A DNA stretch of 6,928 bases from JBBRLA01 sp038231615 (GCA_038231615.1 JBBRLA010000468.1:1-6928), one strand, 5' to 3'. Shown: positions 1-5,445, numbered from the stretch's first letter. Numbers and translations: made by a program. Notes: generated from the letters alone by a model not told the origin.

Positions 1-1
1 C

Positions 2-130
2 TTTGTCGTACGCGACAAGAAATCCCGGGTCGGGCGCAATCCCCAGACCGGCGAGGAGATCACCATCAGCGCTCGTCGCGTGCTGACCTTCAAGCCGAGT
101 CAGGTCCTGAAGAACGCCTTGAACGGCTAA
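2..130 (+). CDS. ihfA: Integration host factor subunit alpha, C-terminal fragment
   Basis: The left edge cuts this gene; only the last 42 residues and the TAA stop are present. They contain the beta-arm and C-terminal signature of the HU/IHF family: FVVRDKKSRVGRNPQTGEEI, followed by an ARRVLTFKPSQVLK segment. The GRNPQTGE turn is the tip of the arm that inserts into the DNA minor groove and carries the bending proline. ARRV with FKPS is typical of IHF-alpha rather than plain HU. The protein would bend DNA as a heterodimer with IHF-beta in the nucleoid. A MerR-type regulator follows, an arrangement I recall as common after pheT-ihfA in deltaproteobacteria; pheT would lie outside the window. 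HU/IHF family membership is near certain; the alpha assignment is slightly less so. Confidence 0.9.
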   Translation, partial: FVVRDKKSRVGRNPQTGEEITISARRVLTFKPSQVLKNALNG

Positions 131-137
131 CCAGAGT

Positions 138-167
138 CAGTTGACGAAGAGCCAGTTGACGAAGAGC
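138..167. repeat. 15-bp tandem duplication after ihfA
   Basis: Two perfect head-to-tail copies of CAGTTGACGAAGAGC occupy 138-152 and 153-167, starting 8 bases after the ihfA stop. They lie between ihfA and the large inverted-repeat element. I see no coding role. On the minus strand each copy reads like a short W-L-F-V-N peptide, but there is no supported gene there. Confidence 0.85.
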
Positions 168-177
168 CATCTCAGTA

Positions 178-337
178 AGAAGCACATGGCCGGAGCAGAT
201 TTTGGCGCACCCCCACAGCGACCGAGGGAGCGTACTACTGTACGTGACCGAGGAAGCGTGGGGGCACCCCCATGACCTCGCGAATGCGAGGACATGGGGG
301 AGAGGTACGCCAAAATCTGCCCGGTCCAGGTGCTTCT
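178..337. mobile_element. 160-bp terminally inverted, hairpin-rich repeat element (MITE/REP-like)
   Basis: The two ends are imperfect inverted repeats of about 34 bases (178-211 and 304-337). They include a perfect 13-base core, GCAGATTTTGGCG at 195-207, with its reverse complement at 308-320. Two further hairpins are nested inside. One has CCCCCAC (210-216) paired with GTGGGGG (258-264) and encloses a small CGTAC-TACT-GTACG hairpin (231-244). The other spans 267-300, with 14 base pairs, one A-A mismatch and a GAAT loop. A near-identical 14-base motif, GACCGAGG(G/A)AGCGT, occurs at 220-233 and 246-259. There is no transposase and I found no clear target-site duplication. A non-autonomous mobile element or a REP-type intergenic repeat fits best; a structured RNA or attenuator between ihfA and the next gene is an alternative. 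The structure is seen directly; the mobile nature is inferred. Confidence 0.65.
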
Positions 338-931
338 GGTTACGGGGAGCCCGTCGGCAAGCGCCGTCGCGGCTTGGGCAACCTGGGCAAGCTGGCCTGG
401 CAGAAAAGCGCCCCGGCGCTGCTCCTTTTGCCCAACCGCGCCGCCTTCGGTGCGGGCGAGCTTTCGGGGCTCTGCGGCGTCCCGGCGAAGACCCTGACCT
501 CCTGGGAGGCTGAATTTCCCGAGATCGTCCCCGCCCGCAACCGATCCGGCCACCGGAACTACACCCGGACCCAGGCCGAGCGGGTGCTGCGCATCAAACA
601 CCTGGTGAACGAGATGGGCGACGCCCCCCTTGGCACGGTGCGCCAGCGCTTGGACCAGCCCCTGCCCTTGCCCATGCCTTTCCTGACCAGCGGACTTGGC
701 GGCGAGGCCGAAGCGGAAGCGGAGTCGGAGTCGATCGAACCCCGGCTTGCGCTGACCCCCGCCTCTCGTCTGTCCGTCGAGGCCGTCGCCTACCTCCGCG
801 ACGGCCTTTCCGCCATCCTCTCGTTCTGCAACGAGCCCCCCGAGCCCGAACCGCAGAAAAAAGGCGAGGCCGGCGTCCCCTGCACGAAAGCGGAGGACGC
901 CAGCCTCAAAAAACCCCCGCCCGGTCGGTGA
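272..931 (+). CDS. MerR-family transcriptional regulator, 5' end overlapping a repeat element
   Basis: This is a predicted DNA-binding regulator. Counting from the ATG at 272, residues 58-128 form a MerR-type winged helix-turn-helix: FGAGELSGLCGVPAKTLTSW, then EAEFPEIVPARNRSGHRNY with the wing motif NRSGHR, then a helix ending VRQRL. The usual R-Y before the conserved W-E is T-S here. After the HTH comes a low-complexity Glu/Ala/Ser stretch (from about residue 165) and a short helical tail with no recognisable ligand domain. The start is uncertain. ATG 272 and ATG 284 lie inside the inverted-repeat element and have no clear Shine-Dalgarno. The first 22 codons (272-337) are element sequence, and gene-like codon usage begins at about 338. 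TTG codons at 374 (residue 35) and 428 (residue 53) are alternative starts. Regulatory target unknown. Confidence 0.75.
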   Translation: MTSRMRGHGGEVRQNLPGPGASGYGEPVGKRRRGLGNLGKLAWQKSAPALLLLPNRAAFGAGELSGLCGVPAKTLTSWEAEFPEIVPARNRSGHRNYTRTQAERVLRIKHLVNEMGDAPLGTVRQRLDQPLPLPMPFLTSGLGGEAEAEAESESIEPRLALTPASRLSVEAVAYLRDGLSAILSFCNEPPEPEPQKKGEAGVPCTKAEDASLKKPPPGR

Positions 932-1173
932 TCGAGTTGTTTGAACCCCTACAAATTAGTAGGTGGGCTCCACAAATAGCCGAATTGGGCTTCCCGACAA
1001 GCGGGCTTGCGCGCCACGGCCAGAGGCAGATCCCTGGTTTCAAATATAGGGAAAAAACAGCCTCAACCTATCGAAACGGGCAGTCAGGTCGAATTCAAAA
1101 CTAGCGCATCCCTCCTTGCCGGTCAAGCCGGAATGCCAATCCCCGGGGAGGTCCCCTTTCGCCGATCTTTTTC

Positions 1174-1200
1174 ATGGCCCCGGGAATTTCTCCGGGCCAT
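1174..1200. repeat. Hairpin upstream of the miaB promoter
   Basis: ATGGCCC (1174-1180) is perfectly complementary to GGGCCAT (1194-1200). After one bulged C the stem can gain two or three more pairs inward. The 5-T run lies before the hairpin rather than after it, and neither strand has a T-run after the stem, so it does not look like an intrinsic terminator in either direction. It could be a protein-binding palindrome upstream of the promoter at 1229, or an isolated repeat. Confidence 0.5.
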
Positions 1201-1228
1201 AACACAAGCATTCCGGTACCCCCTCGCC

Positions 1229-1258
1229 TTGACCGTTTTGCCCACCGGAAGCTACAGT
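1229..1258 (+). promoter_or_regulatory. Candidate sigma70-type promoter for the miaB cluster
   Basis: The -35 candidate TTGACC (1229-1234) matches five of six consensus bases, and the -10 candidate TACAGT (1253-1258) matches four of six. The spacer is 18 bp. Transcription would start near 1265, about 55 bases before the chosen miaB ATG. The site lies in the least GC-rich part of the gap. Prediction only. Confidence 0.45.
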
Positions 1259-1318
1259 GTGAACGGTCTTCATCCCCTCCACAGAGCCACGGTGCCGAGC
1301 TTGCAATCAACCTCCCCG

Positions 1319-2872
1319 ATGCCCTTTCAGTCGCCCGCCAGCGTCAGCCCGACCGGCATTGCCGTGCCGGCGCCCGCCAAGCAGGTGTTCATCGAGTCCT
1401 TCGGCTGCCAGATGAACGATTATGACGTGGCCCGCATGGTCGAGGTCATGCGCCGCGACGGCTACGAACGCACCGACGACGAAAAGGGCGCCGACCTGAT
1501 CATCATCAATACCTGCTCCATCCGCGAAAAGGCCGAGAACAAGGCCCTTTCCGCCGCCGGTCGCTACAAGGACCTGAAGGCCAAGCGCCCGGGCCTGGTG
1601 ATCGCCATCGGCGGCTGTGTCGCACAGCAGGAAGGGGATGCATTGCTGCGGCGCATCCCCGTCGCCGACCTGACCTTCGGCCCGGACCAGATCCAGAACC
1701 TCCCGGCCCACGTCTCCCGCCTGCAGCAGAAGAACGGCCATGCCGATCGCGGCCGCTACCGCCTGCGCCTGGCCCAAACCGAGGTCATCGACGTCGAAGA
1801 CTACCAGTTCCTGGACGCCGACCCCCGCCCCGGCGACGTCAAGGTCACCGCCCTGGTGACCATCCAGAAGGGCTGCGACAACTACTGCGCCTACTGCATC
1901 GTCCCCTACACCCGCGGCAGGGAGGTCTCCCGCCCAGCCGATCAGGTGCTCGCCGAGGTCCGGCGCTTCGTCGACGCCGGGGCCCGCGAAGTGACCCTCA
2001 TCGGGCAGAACGTCAACGCCTACCACGCCATCGGCACCCCCGGCGGCGACGACTTCGCCGAGCTGCTCCGCCTGGTGGACGCCGTGCCGGGCCTGCTGCG
2101 CCTGCGCTTCACCACCAGCCATCCTTTCTACTTCAGCAACCGGGTCGCCGACGCCTTCGCCACCTTGCCCCGCCTGTGCCCGTGGCTCCACTTGCCGGTG
2201 CAGTCGGGCTCGTCGGCGGTGCTGCGGCTGATGGCCCGCGACTATACCCGCGAGGCGTACCTCGACAAAATCGCCTACTTGAAGCAGGTCTGCCCGGACA
2301 TCTCCCTGTCCACCGACATCATTGTCGGCTACCCCGGCGAAACCGAGCGCGACTTCCAGGACACCTTGCGCCTGCTGGATGAGGTCCGCTACGACTTCAT
2401 CTATTCCTTCGCCTACTCCTCCCGTCCCGGCACCCCGGCCCAGGGGGTCCCCGAAGACGTGCCTGTCGAGGAGAAGTCGCGCCGGCTACAGGCGGTCCAG
2501 GCCCGGCAGAAGGCGATCGGCGAAGAGCGCATGGCGCGCATGGTCGGGCGCACGGAAGACATCCTTATCGAAGGGCTGGCCCGCATGGGAAACGGCCAGC
2601 TCTGCGGTCGAACCGGAGGCAACCACATGGTCAACATCCTCCCACCCGAGCCAGGCGATCCACCCGGGCCAGGCGATCCACCCGGGCCAGGCGATCCACC
2701 CGGGCCACATGCCAACCCTCCGCAGGCGCCGCGGTCGAACCATCGCGAAGCGCCGCAGGCACCGCGGTCGAGCTATCGCGAAGCGCCGCAGGCGCCGCGG
2801 TTAATAGGCCAGGTCGTGCCGGTGGTTCTGACCGAGGCCCGGGCCCACACCCTGGTCGGGCGGTTAGCATGA
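1319..2872 (+). CDS. miaB: tRNA-2-methylthio-N6-dimethylallyladenosine synthase MiaB
   Basis: MiaB adds a methylthio group to C2 of isopentenyl-adenosine 37 in tRNAs, in the cytoplasm, using two iron-sulfur clusters and S-adenosylmethionine. From ATG 1319 the protein has 517 residues. The N-terminal methylthiotransferase domain carries the auxiliary-cluster cysteines in SFGCQMN (Cys30), NTCSIRE (Cys66) and GGCVAQ (Cys100). The radical-SAM motif GCDNYCAYC gives Cys186, Cys190 and Cys193. The C-terminal TRAM domain starts near residue 425 but is split by about 53 Pro-rich repeat residues (442-494) between GNHMVNIL and LIGQVVPVVLTEA; this makes the protein longer than usual. ATG 1319 sits just before the conserved KQVFIESFGC and downstream of a promoter candidate, though it has no good Shine-Dalgarno; GTG 1259 and ATG 1007 are in-frame alternatives. 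The stop overlaps the next start (ATGA), suggesting translational coupling. Confidence 0.95.
   Translation: MPFQSPASVSPTGIAVPAPAKQVFIESFGCQMNDYDVARMVEVMRRDGYERTDDEKGADLIIINTCSIREKAENKALSAAGRYKDLKAKRPGLVIAIGGCVAQQEGDALLRRIPVADLTFGPDQIQNLPAHVSRLQQKNGHADRGRYRLRLAQTEVIDVEDYQFLDADPRPGDVKVTALVTIQKGCDNYCAYCIVPYTRGREVSRPADQVLAEVRRFVDAGAREVTLIGQNVNAYHAIGTPGGDDFAELLRLVDAVPGLLRLRFTTSHPFYFSNRVADAFATLPRLCPWLHLPVQSGSSAVLRLMARDYTREAYLDKIAYLKQVCPDISLSTDIIVGYPGETERDFQDTLRLLDEVRYDFIYSFAYSSRPGTPAQGVPEDVPVEEKSRRLQAVQARQKAIGEERMARMVGRTEDILIEGLARMGNGQLCGRTGGNHMVNILPPEPGDPPGPGDPPGPGDPPGPHANPPQAPRSNHREAPQAPRSSYREAPQAPRLIGQVVPVVLTEARAHTLVGRLA
2642..2704 (+). repeat. 18-bp tandem repeat inside miaB
   Basis: Three perfect copies of CCAGGCGATCCACCCGGG (2651-2668, 2669-2686, 2687-2704) follow a partial copy at 2642-2650. 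They encode Pro-Gly-Asp-Pro-Pro-Gly repeats within the TRAM domain. The unit is a multiple of three, so copy-number changes keep the frame open. Confidence 0.9.
2720..2800 (+). repeat. 33-bp tandem repeat inside miaB
   Basis: Two full units (2720-2752 and 2753-2785) and a 15-base partial unit (2786-2800) encode 11-residue repeats PQAPRS(N/S)(H/Y)REA. The units differ at a few bases. This family is unrelated in sequence to the 18-bp repeat immediately upstream, so two separate expansions sit side by side in the same protein loop. Confidence 0.9.
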
Positions 2873-3498
2873 GCGTGTGCAGCAACGGCGACGGACAGGG
2901 CGGCGGGTCGTCGCCGCCGCCGCCATCATCCGCCCGGTTCATGGTGCGCGCCCAGGTGGACCGCGTCAGCGTCGACCCCTTGAGCGGCCTGCCCTCCCTG
3001 ATCCTCCTGGACGAGAGCGGACGCCGCTCGGCGAGCATCGCCATCGGCGTCGGCGAGGCCTCGGCCATCACCGCCGTACTCGGCGAGATCCAGCTGGAGC
3101 GCCCGGTGTGCCACGACCTGCTGAAGCACGTGCTGGTGTTCGGCGAGATCCAGCTTTTACGGGCGGAGATCGACGAGATCCTCGACGGCCCCTATGGGCG
3201 TGCAGTCGCGGCGACGGTGGTGCTGCGACGCAACGACGGCATCGAAAAGCGCATGCCGGCCCGCCCCTCCGACGCCATCGCCATGGCCCTGCGCATGGGC
3301 GGCGAGATCCTCATCTCGCCGCGGCTGCTCGGGCCGGCGCGTCCGCACGGCGCGGCGGACCTGCCGGGACTGCCGCGGCTTCAGGACCTGGGCGATCTGG
3401 ACGGCCTGGATGGGTTTCCCGGCTTCGGCCCCAAGCGCAGCGGCAGATGGCCGCGCCTGCCCTCGTCTCCCATACGCCGTCCCCGATTGAAGATGTAG
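2869..3498 (+). CDS. Bifunctional nuclease family protein (DUF151/BFN domain)
   Basis: This is a 209-residue protein with a BFN (DUF151) domain at about residues 25-153. Family hallmarks are the GVGEASAITAVLGEIQLERP segment, the HDLLKHVL helix (His82) and the C-terminal signature ARPSDAIAMALRMGGEILIS (from Arg132). Some members of the family have reported RNase/DNase activity; the substrate here is unknown. The N-terminus (residues 5-22) is a Gly/Ser/Pro-rich linker, and the tail (from about 155) is Gly/Leu/Pro-rich and low complexity. The ATG overlaps the miaB stop by four bases (ATGA), and the carbonic anhydrase gene starts nine bases after its stop, so the three probably form one transcript. 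A miaB-DUF151 pairing is one I recall from Myxococcota. The peptide GEIQL occurs twice, 20 residues apart, from a 16-bp direct repeat. Confidence 0.88.
   Translation: MSVCSNGDGQGGGSSPPPPSSARFMVRAQVDRVSVDPLSGLPSLILLDESGRRSASIAIGVGEASAITAVLGEIQLERPVCHDLLKHVLVFGEIQLLRAEIDEILDGPYGRAVAATVVLRRNDGIEKRMPARPSDAIAMALRMGGEILISPRLLGPARPHGAADLPGLPRLQDLGDLDGLDGFPGFGPKRSGRWPRLPSSPIRRPRLKM
3080..3155 (+). repeat. 16-bp direct repeat within the DUF151 gene
   Basis: TCGGCGAGATCCAGCT occurs at 3080-3095 and again at 3140-3155, exactly 60 bp apart and in the same frame, so GEIQL is encoded twice. The second copy lies where homologues usually carry an unrelated short linker between the HDLLK helix and the next strand. 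It could be a local sequence copy or chance. Confidence 0.6.
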
Positions 3499-3501
3499 GA
3501 G
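3497..3501 (+). promoter_or_regulatory. Shine-Dalgarno AGGAG supporting a TTG start
   Basis: AGGAG at 3497-3501 overlaps the TAG stop of the upstream gene and lies six bases before TTG 3508. The first ATG in the downstream frame would remove conserved N-terminal sequence, so this site decides the start. Confidence 0.75.
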
Positions 3502-3507
3502 CCCGCC

Positions 3508-4017
3508 TTGATTCGTCCCTTCCGCGGCAAGCATCCCCAGATCGACCCGACGGCCTACGTGGCCGACAACGCGACCCTTATCGGGGACGTCGAGGTCGGG
3601 CCCAGCTCAAGCATCTGGTTCGGCGTGGTCATCCGCGGCGACGTCATGGGCATCCGCATCGGCGCCGAGACGTCGATCCAGGACAACACGGTGGTACACG
3701 TCACCCTGGACCGCTGCCCCACGATCGTCGGCAACCGAGTGACGGTGGGGCACTCGGTGACCCTGCACGGCTGCACGGTCGGGGACCTGTGCATCATCGG
3801 CATGGGATCGACGGTGCTGGACCAGGCGGAGATCGGGGAGCGGTCGATCCTGGGGGCCGGGGCGCTGGTCACCCCGGGGACCAAGATCCCCGCGGGGCAC
3901 CTGGCGGTTGGGGCGCCGGCCCGGGTGAAGCGCGCCCTGAACGAACACGAACTGCTCTGGCTGGAGAGTTCCGCCGCCCACTACGTCGAGCTGGCCCGGA
4001 TCTACCGAGAAGAATAG
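3508..4017 (+). CDS. Gamma-class carbonic anhydrase family protein (YrdA/PaaY-like)
   Basis: This 169-residue left-handed beta-helix protein is of the gamma-carbonic anhydrase type, predicted to be a cytoplasmic trimer binding a metal at subunit interfaces. The metal-binding and active-site pattern is intact: RGD (Arg43, Asp45), IQDN (Gln58) and three histidines, His64 in VVHV and His82 and His87 in the GHSVTLHGC motif. Hexapeptide-repeat turns run through the first 140 residues and a C-terminal helix packs on the outside. The loop after His64 is shorter than in E. coli YrdA. Many YrdA-like members show little or no CO2-hydration activity, so the real substrate is open. Translation starts at TTG with AGGAG six bases upstream. 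It is the last gene of the miaB cluster and converges on the acetyltransferase gene, with 50 bp between the stops. Confidence 0.9.
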   Translation: MIRPFRGKHPQIDPTAYVADNATLIGDVEVGPSSSIWFGVVIRGDVMGIRIGAETSIQDNTVVHVTLDRCPTIVGNRVTVGHSVTLHGCTVGDLCIIGMGSTVLDQAEIGERSILGAGALVTPGTKIPAGHLAVGAPARVKRALNEHELLWLESSAAHYVELARIYREE

Positions 4018-4073
4018 CCCGCCTACAGTTGCCCCGATTGCCCAAAACGATTTGCCTGGGCGCCCGCCTACAG
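4017..4073. repeat. 12-bp direct repeat spanning the convergent gene ends
   Basis: GCCCGCCTACAG occurs at 4017-4028 and 4062-4073. The first copy begins at the last base of the carbonic anhydrase stop; the second covers the stop codon of the minus-strand acetyltransferase. The sequence between contains only a weak GCCCA/TGGGC hairpin (4040-4061), and there is no T-run terminator on either strand. Confidence 0.6.
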
Positions 4074-4664
4074 GGTCTTCGCCACCTCGTCCAGCAGAAT
4101 ATTCTCCCGCCCGCAGGCACCGCACCGCGACGCCCGCAGCCGCGCTCCGCACGGGCATACCGCCCCGCGCAACCGCGCCGGGTTGCCCATCACCAGGCCC
4201 AGGGGCGGCACGTCCCGCGTCACCACCGACCCCGCCGCCACCATCGCAAAGGCCCCGATCTCGATCCCGCACACCAGCACCGCCCCGGCCCCGATCGCCG
4301 CCCCGCGGCGTATCCTCGTCGGCACGATCACCCAGTCCGACAGGCCCTTGGGGCTGCCGTCGGGGTTCACCGCCCGCGGCGTCCGATCATTGGTCGTCGT
4401 CACTCGCGGTCCGATAAACACCCCGTCCTCCAGCACCACTCCCTTGTATAGATAGGCCCCGTTCTGGATCTTGCAATGGTCCCCGACGATCACATCCGCG
4501 TCGATGTAGGCGTCCTTTCCCACCACGCACCCCACCCCGATGATCGCCCCTTCACGCACCTGCACCCCATGCCAGATCCTGGTGCGCGCCCCGATGCGCG
4601 CCTGGTCCGACACCTCCGCCGTCTTGTGAATGATCGGTCCCGACGACGACGACGACGACGACAT
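4068..4664 (-). CDS. Left-handed beta-helix acyltransferase (WbpD/WlbB-like N-acetyltransferase)
   Basis: This 198-residue hexapeptide-repeat transferase is most like the UDP-sugar 3-amino N-acetyltransferases that use acetyl-CoA in surface-polysaccharide precursor synthesis. After Met come seven serines, then beta-helix repeats from residue 11 (IIHKTAEVSDQARIGARTRI, IWHGVQV) to about 165. The TTTNDRTPRAVNPDG loop (residues 89-103) carries the conserved Asn-Asp-Arg of this family, and the helix ends with the usual GNPARLRG. A small Cys4 motif (Cys170, Cys172, Cys181, Cys184) follows and probably binds zinc; I recall such a tail in some homologues. The ATG shares one base with the sdhC stop (TAATG), so translation is probably coupled to sdhC. 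No other sugar or polysaccharide gene is present, so the substrate cannot be named. Confidence 0.85.
   Translation of the reverse strand: MSSSSSSSGPIIHKTAEVSDQARIGARTRIWHGVQVREGAIIGVGCVVGKDAYIDADVIVGDHCKIQNGAYLYKGVVLEDGVFIGPRVTTTNDRTPRAVNPDGSPKGLSDWVIVPTRIRRGAAIGAGAVLVCGIEIGAFAMVAAGSVVTRDVPPLGLVMGNPARLRGAVCPCGARLRASRCGACGRENILLDEVAKTL
4641..4661 (-). repeat. Trinucleotide microsatellite encoding seven serines
   Basis: Seven perfect CGA triplets on the plus strand are seven TCG serine codons directly after the acyltransferase start codon. Slippage would change length by whole codons and leave the frame intact. Confidence 0.9.
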
Positions 4665-5332
4665 TAACCCACCCCCATGTAGGCCGACCCCATGGGCTGC
4701 AAGAACCCGTAGATCGACAGCCCCGCCATCAGCAAGAGCGCCGCGAAGAACACCATCGACACCGCCTGCGAGATCCGCTGCGACGACGGAGTCACCGTGA
4801 AGCCCCAGGTGATCAGGGCGGTCCACAGCCCATTGGCCAGGTGGAACGAGATCCCCAGCATCCCCAGCACATACACCAAAAGGGTGATCGGTTCGCTGAA
4901 GGCCTCGCGCATGCCCAGCCAGCTCTCGATGCCCTGTGGGCTCATCGCCGGCAGGATGCGCGCCTTCACCACATGCGCCAGAAGGAAGAGCCCCACCCCG
5001 ATGCCGGCCAACCGCTGCAGCAGGAACTTGAAGTTGCGAAAATACTCTACCGACAGCCGATTGGGCCGCCACCGGAACATCAGGAGCACCCCGAACACCG
5101 TGTGTACCAGGATGGCCAGCCCCAGCAGCACCTCCAGGGCCAGGAACGCCGGGTGATGGCGGCTTTGCCGCAGCGCCAGATCGAAGGCCGCCGGTCCACC
5201 CAGCGACGACAGGTTGGTCCACAGATGCAGGACCACATAGACCGAAAGGGGAACCATGCCCAGGGCCGACATCGACCGCTTGCCGACAAACTGCCACATG
5301 GGTGCATTCGTGCTGCTGCTGGGCTGACTCAT
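4664..5332 (-). CDS. sdhC: Succinate dehydrogenase cytochrome b558-type membrane subunit
   Basis: This 222-residue integral membrane protein anchors succinate dehydrogenase (complex II) and passes electrons to quinone through two b-type haems. Five membrane segments are visible near residues 24-44, 63-86, 104-123, 149-172 and 190-211. Four histidines fall one per helix, at His36 (VLHLWTN), His77 (LVHTVFG), His120 (LLAHVVK) and His164 (SFHLANGLW). Their spacing closely resembles the four axial haem ligands of Bacillus subtilis SdhC. The ATG at 5332 is chosen because MSQPSSSTNAPMWQFVGKR leads into the conserved first helix; an in-frame ATG at 5398 would add 22 residues encoded by intergenic repeat sequence. 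There is no clear Shine-Dalgarno. No sdhA or sdhB is adjacent: the next gene is the acyltransferase, and upstream lies a divergent gene. A fumarate reductase anchor of the same family is a possible alternative. Confidence 0.9.
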   Translation of the reverse strand: MSQPSSSTNAPMWQFVGKRSMSALGMVPLSVYVVLHLWTNLSSLGGPAAFDLALRQSRHHPAFLALEVLLGLAILVHTVFGVLLMFRWRPNRLSVEYFRNFKFLLQRLAGIGVGLFLLAHVVKARILPAMSPQGIESWLGMREAFSEPITLLVYVLGMLGISFHLANGLWTALITWGFTVTPSSQRISQAVSMVFFAALLLMAGLSIYGFLQPMGSAYMGVG

Positions 5333-5357
5333 GGTTTGAGGAAAGGTTATTCCCGAC

Positions 5358-5429
5358 ACGGCCCTCGCGCAAGGCGACCCCCCCCAGGTAGTTGACAAGA
5401 AACCAACGGCCCTCGCGCAAGGCGACCCC
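5358..5429. repeat. 24-bp direct repeat pair upstream of sdhC
   Basis: Two identical 24-base copies lie at 5358-5381 and 5406-5429, 48 bp from start to start. Each contains GGCCCTCGCGCAAGGCGACC. The 24 bases between them include AGTTGACAAGAAACCA (5390-5405), which resembles the AGTTGACGAAGAGCCA units after ihfA at 12 of 16 positions. The pair sits in the divergent region between sdhC and the lipoprotein gene and may be a dispersed intergenic repeat; no coding role is supported. Confidence 0.85.
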
Positions 5430-5434
5430 GCACG

Positions 5435-5444
5435 GGAAATTTCC
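5435..5444. promoter_or_regulatory. Perfect palindrome abutting a promoter -35 box
   Basis: GGAAATTTCC is a perfect 10-bp palindrome. It extends to 15 bases, ACGGGAAATTTCCGT, if one G is skipped. It ends one base before the -35 candidate at 5446 and lies in the divergent sdhC/lipoprotein region, so it could be an operator. No regulator can be named. Confidence 0.35.
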
Positions 5445-5445
5445 G

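Larger units (their letters stand above)
932..1318. other. Gap between the MerR-type gene and miaB
   Basis: I find no convincing gene here. The region is less GC-rich than its neighbours. The miaB reading frame stays open back to an ATG at 1007, but the roughly 100 residues encoded before 1319 match nothing I recognise and lie upstream of the proposed promoter. Visible elements are a weak hairpin CCTAC-6-GTAGG at 948-963 just after the MerR-type stop (no T-run follows, so a weak terminator candidate), a GGGGA/TCCCC inverted repeat at 1145-1156, a stronger hairpin at 1174-1200, and a sigma70-like promoter at 1229-1258. The TTTCAAAT at about 1037 recalls a tRNA T-loop, but no tRNA fold surrounds it. 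Confidence 0.6.

Noticed and set aside
137..601. A 154-codon minus-strand frame through the inverted-repeat element
   Set aside because: It is composed of the element, the 15-bp repeats and the antisense of the MerR-type gene. Its odd WLFVNWLFVN end is just the tandem repeat read in a frame.
1020..1065. A possible tRNA remnant around TTTCAAAT
   Set aside because: A TCCCT/AGGGA stem flanks the motif, but the loop is 12 bases and no acceptor, D or anticodon arms can be drawn.
1007..1318. A longer miaB reading frame starting at ATG 1007 (104 extra residues)
   Set aside because: The extra residues precede the conserved MiaB N-terminus, resemble no domain, are less GC-rich than coding DNA here, and lie upstream of or across the proposed promoter at 1229-1258.
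1307..2191. A 294-codon minus-strand frame opposite miaB
   Set aside because: It is antisense to the conserved MiaB catalytic region with the Val/Gly/Ala/Asp-rich composition typical of a shadow frame.
2877..4451. A 524-codon plus-strand frame over the DUF151 and carbonic anhydrase genes
   Set aside because: It is Arg/Pro/Gly/His-rich, overlaps two well-supported genes in another frame and has no recognisable domain.
5392..5420. A promoter starting at the perfect -35 box TTGACA (5392-5397)
   Set aside because: At 16-18 bp spacing the downstream bases are GC-rich with no -10-like hexamer, and the motif belongs to the spacer of the 24-bp direct repeat.
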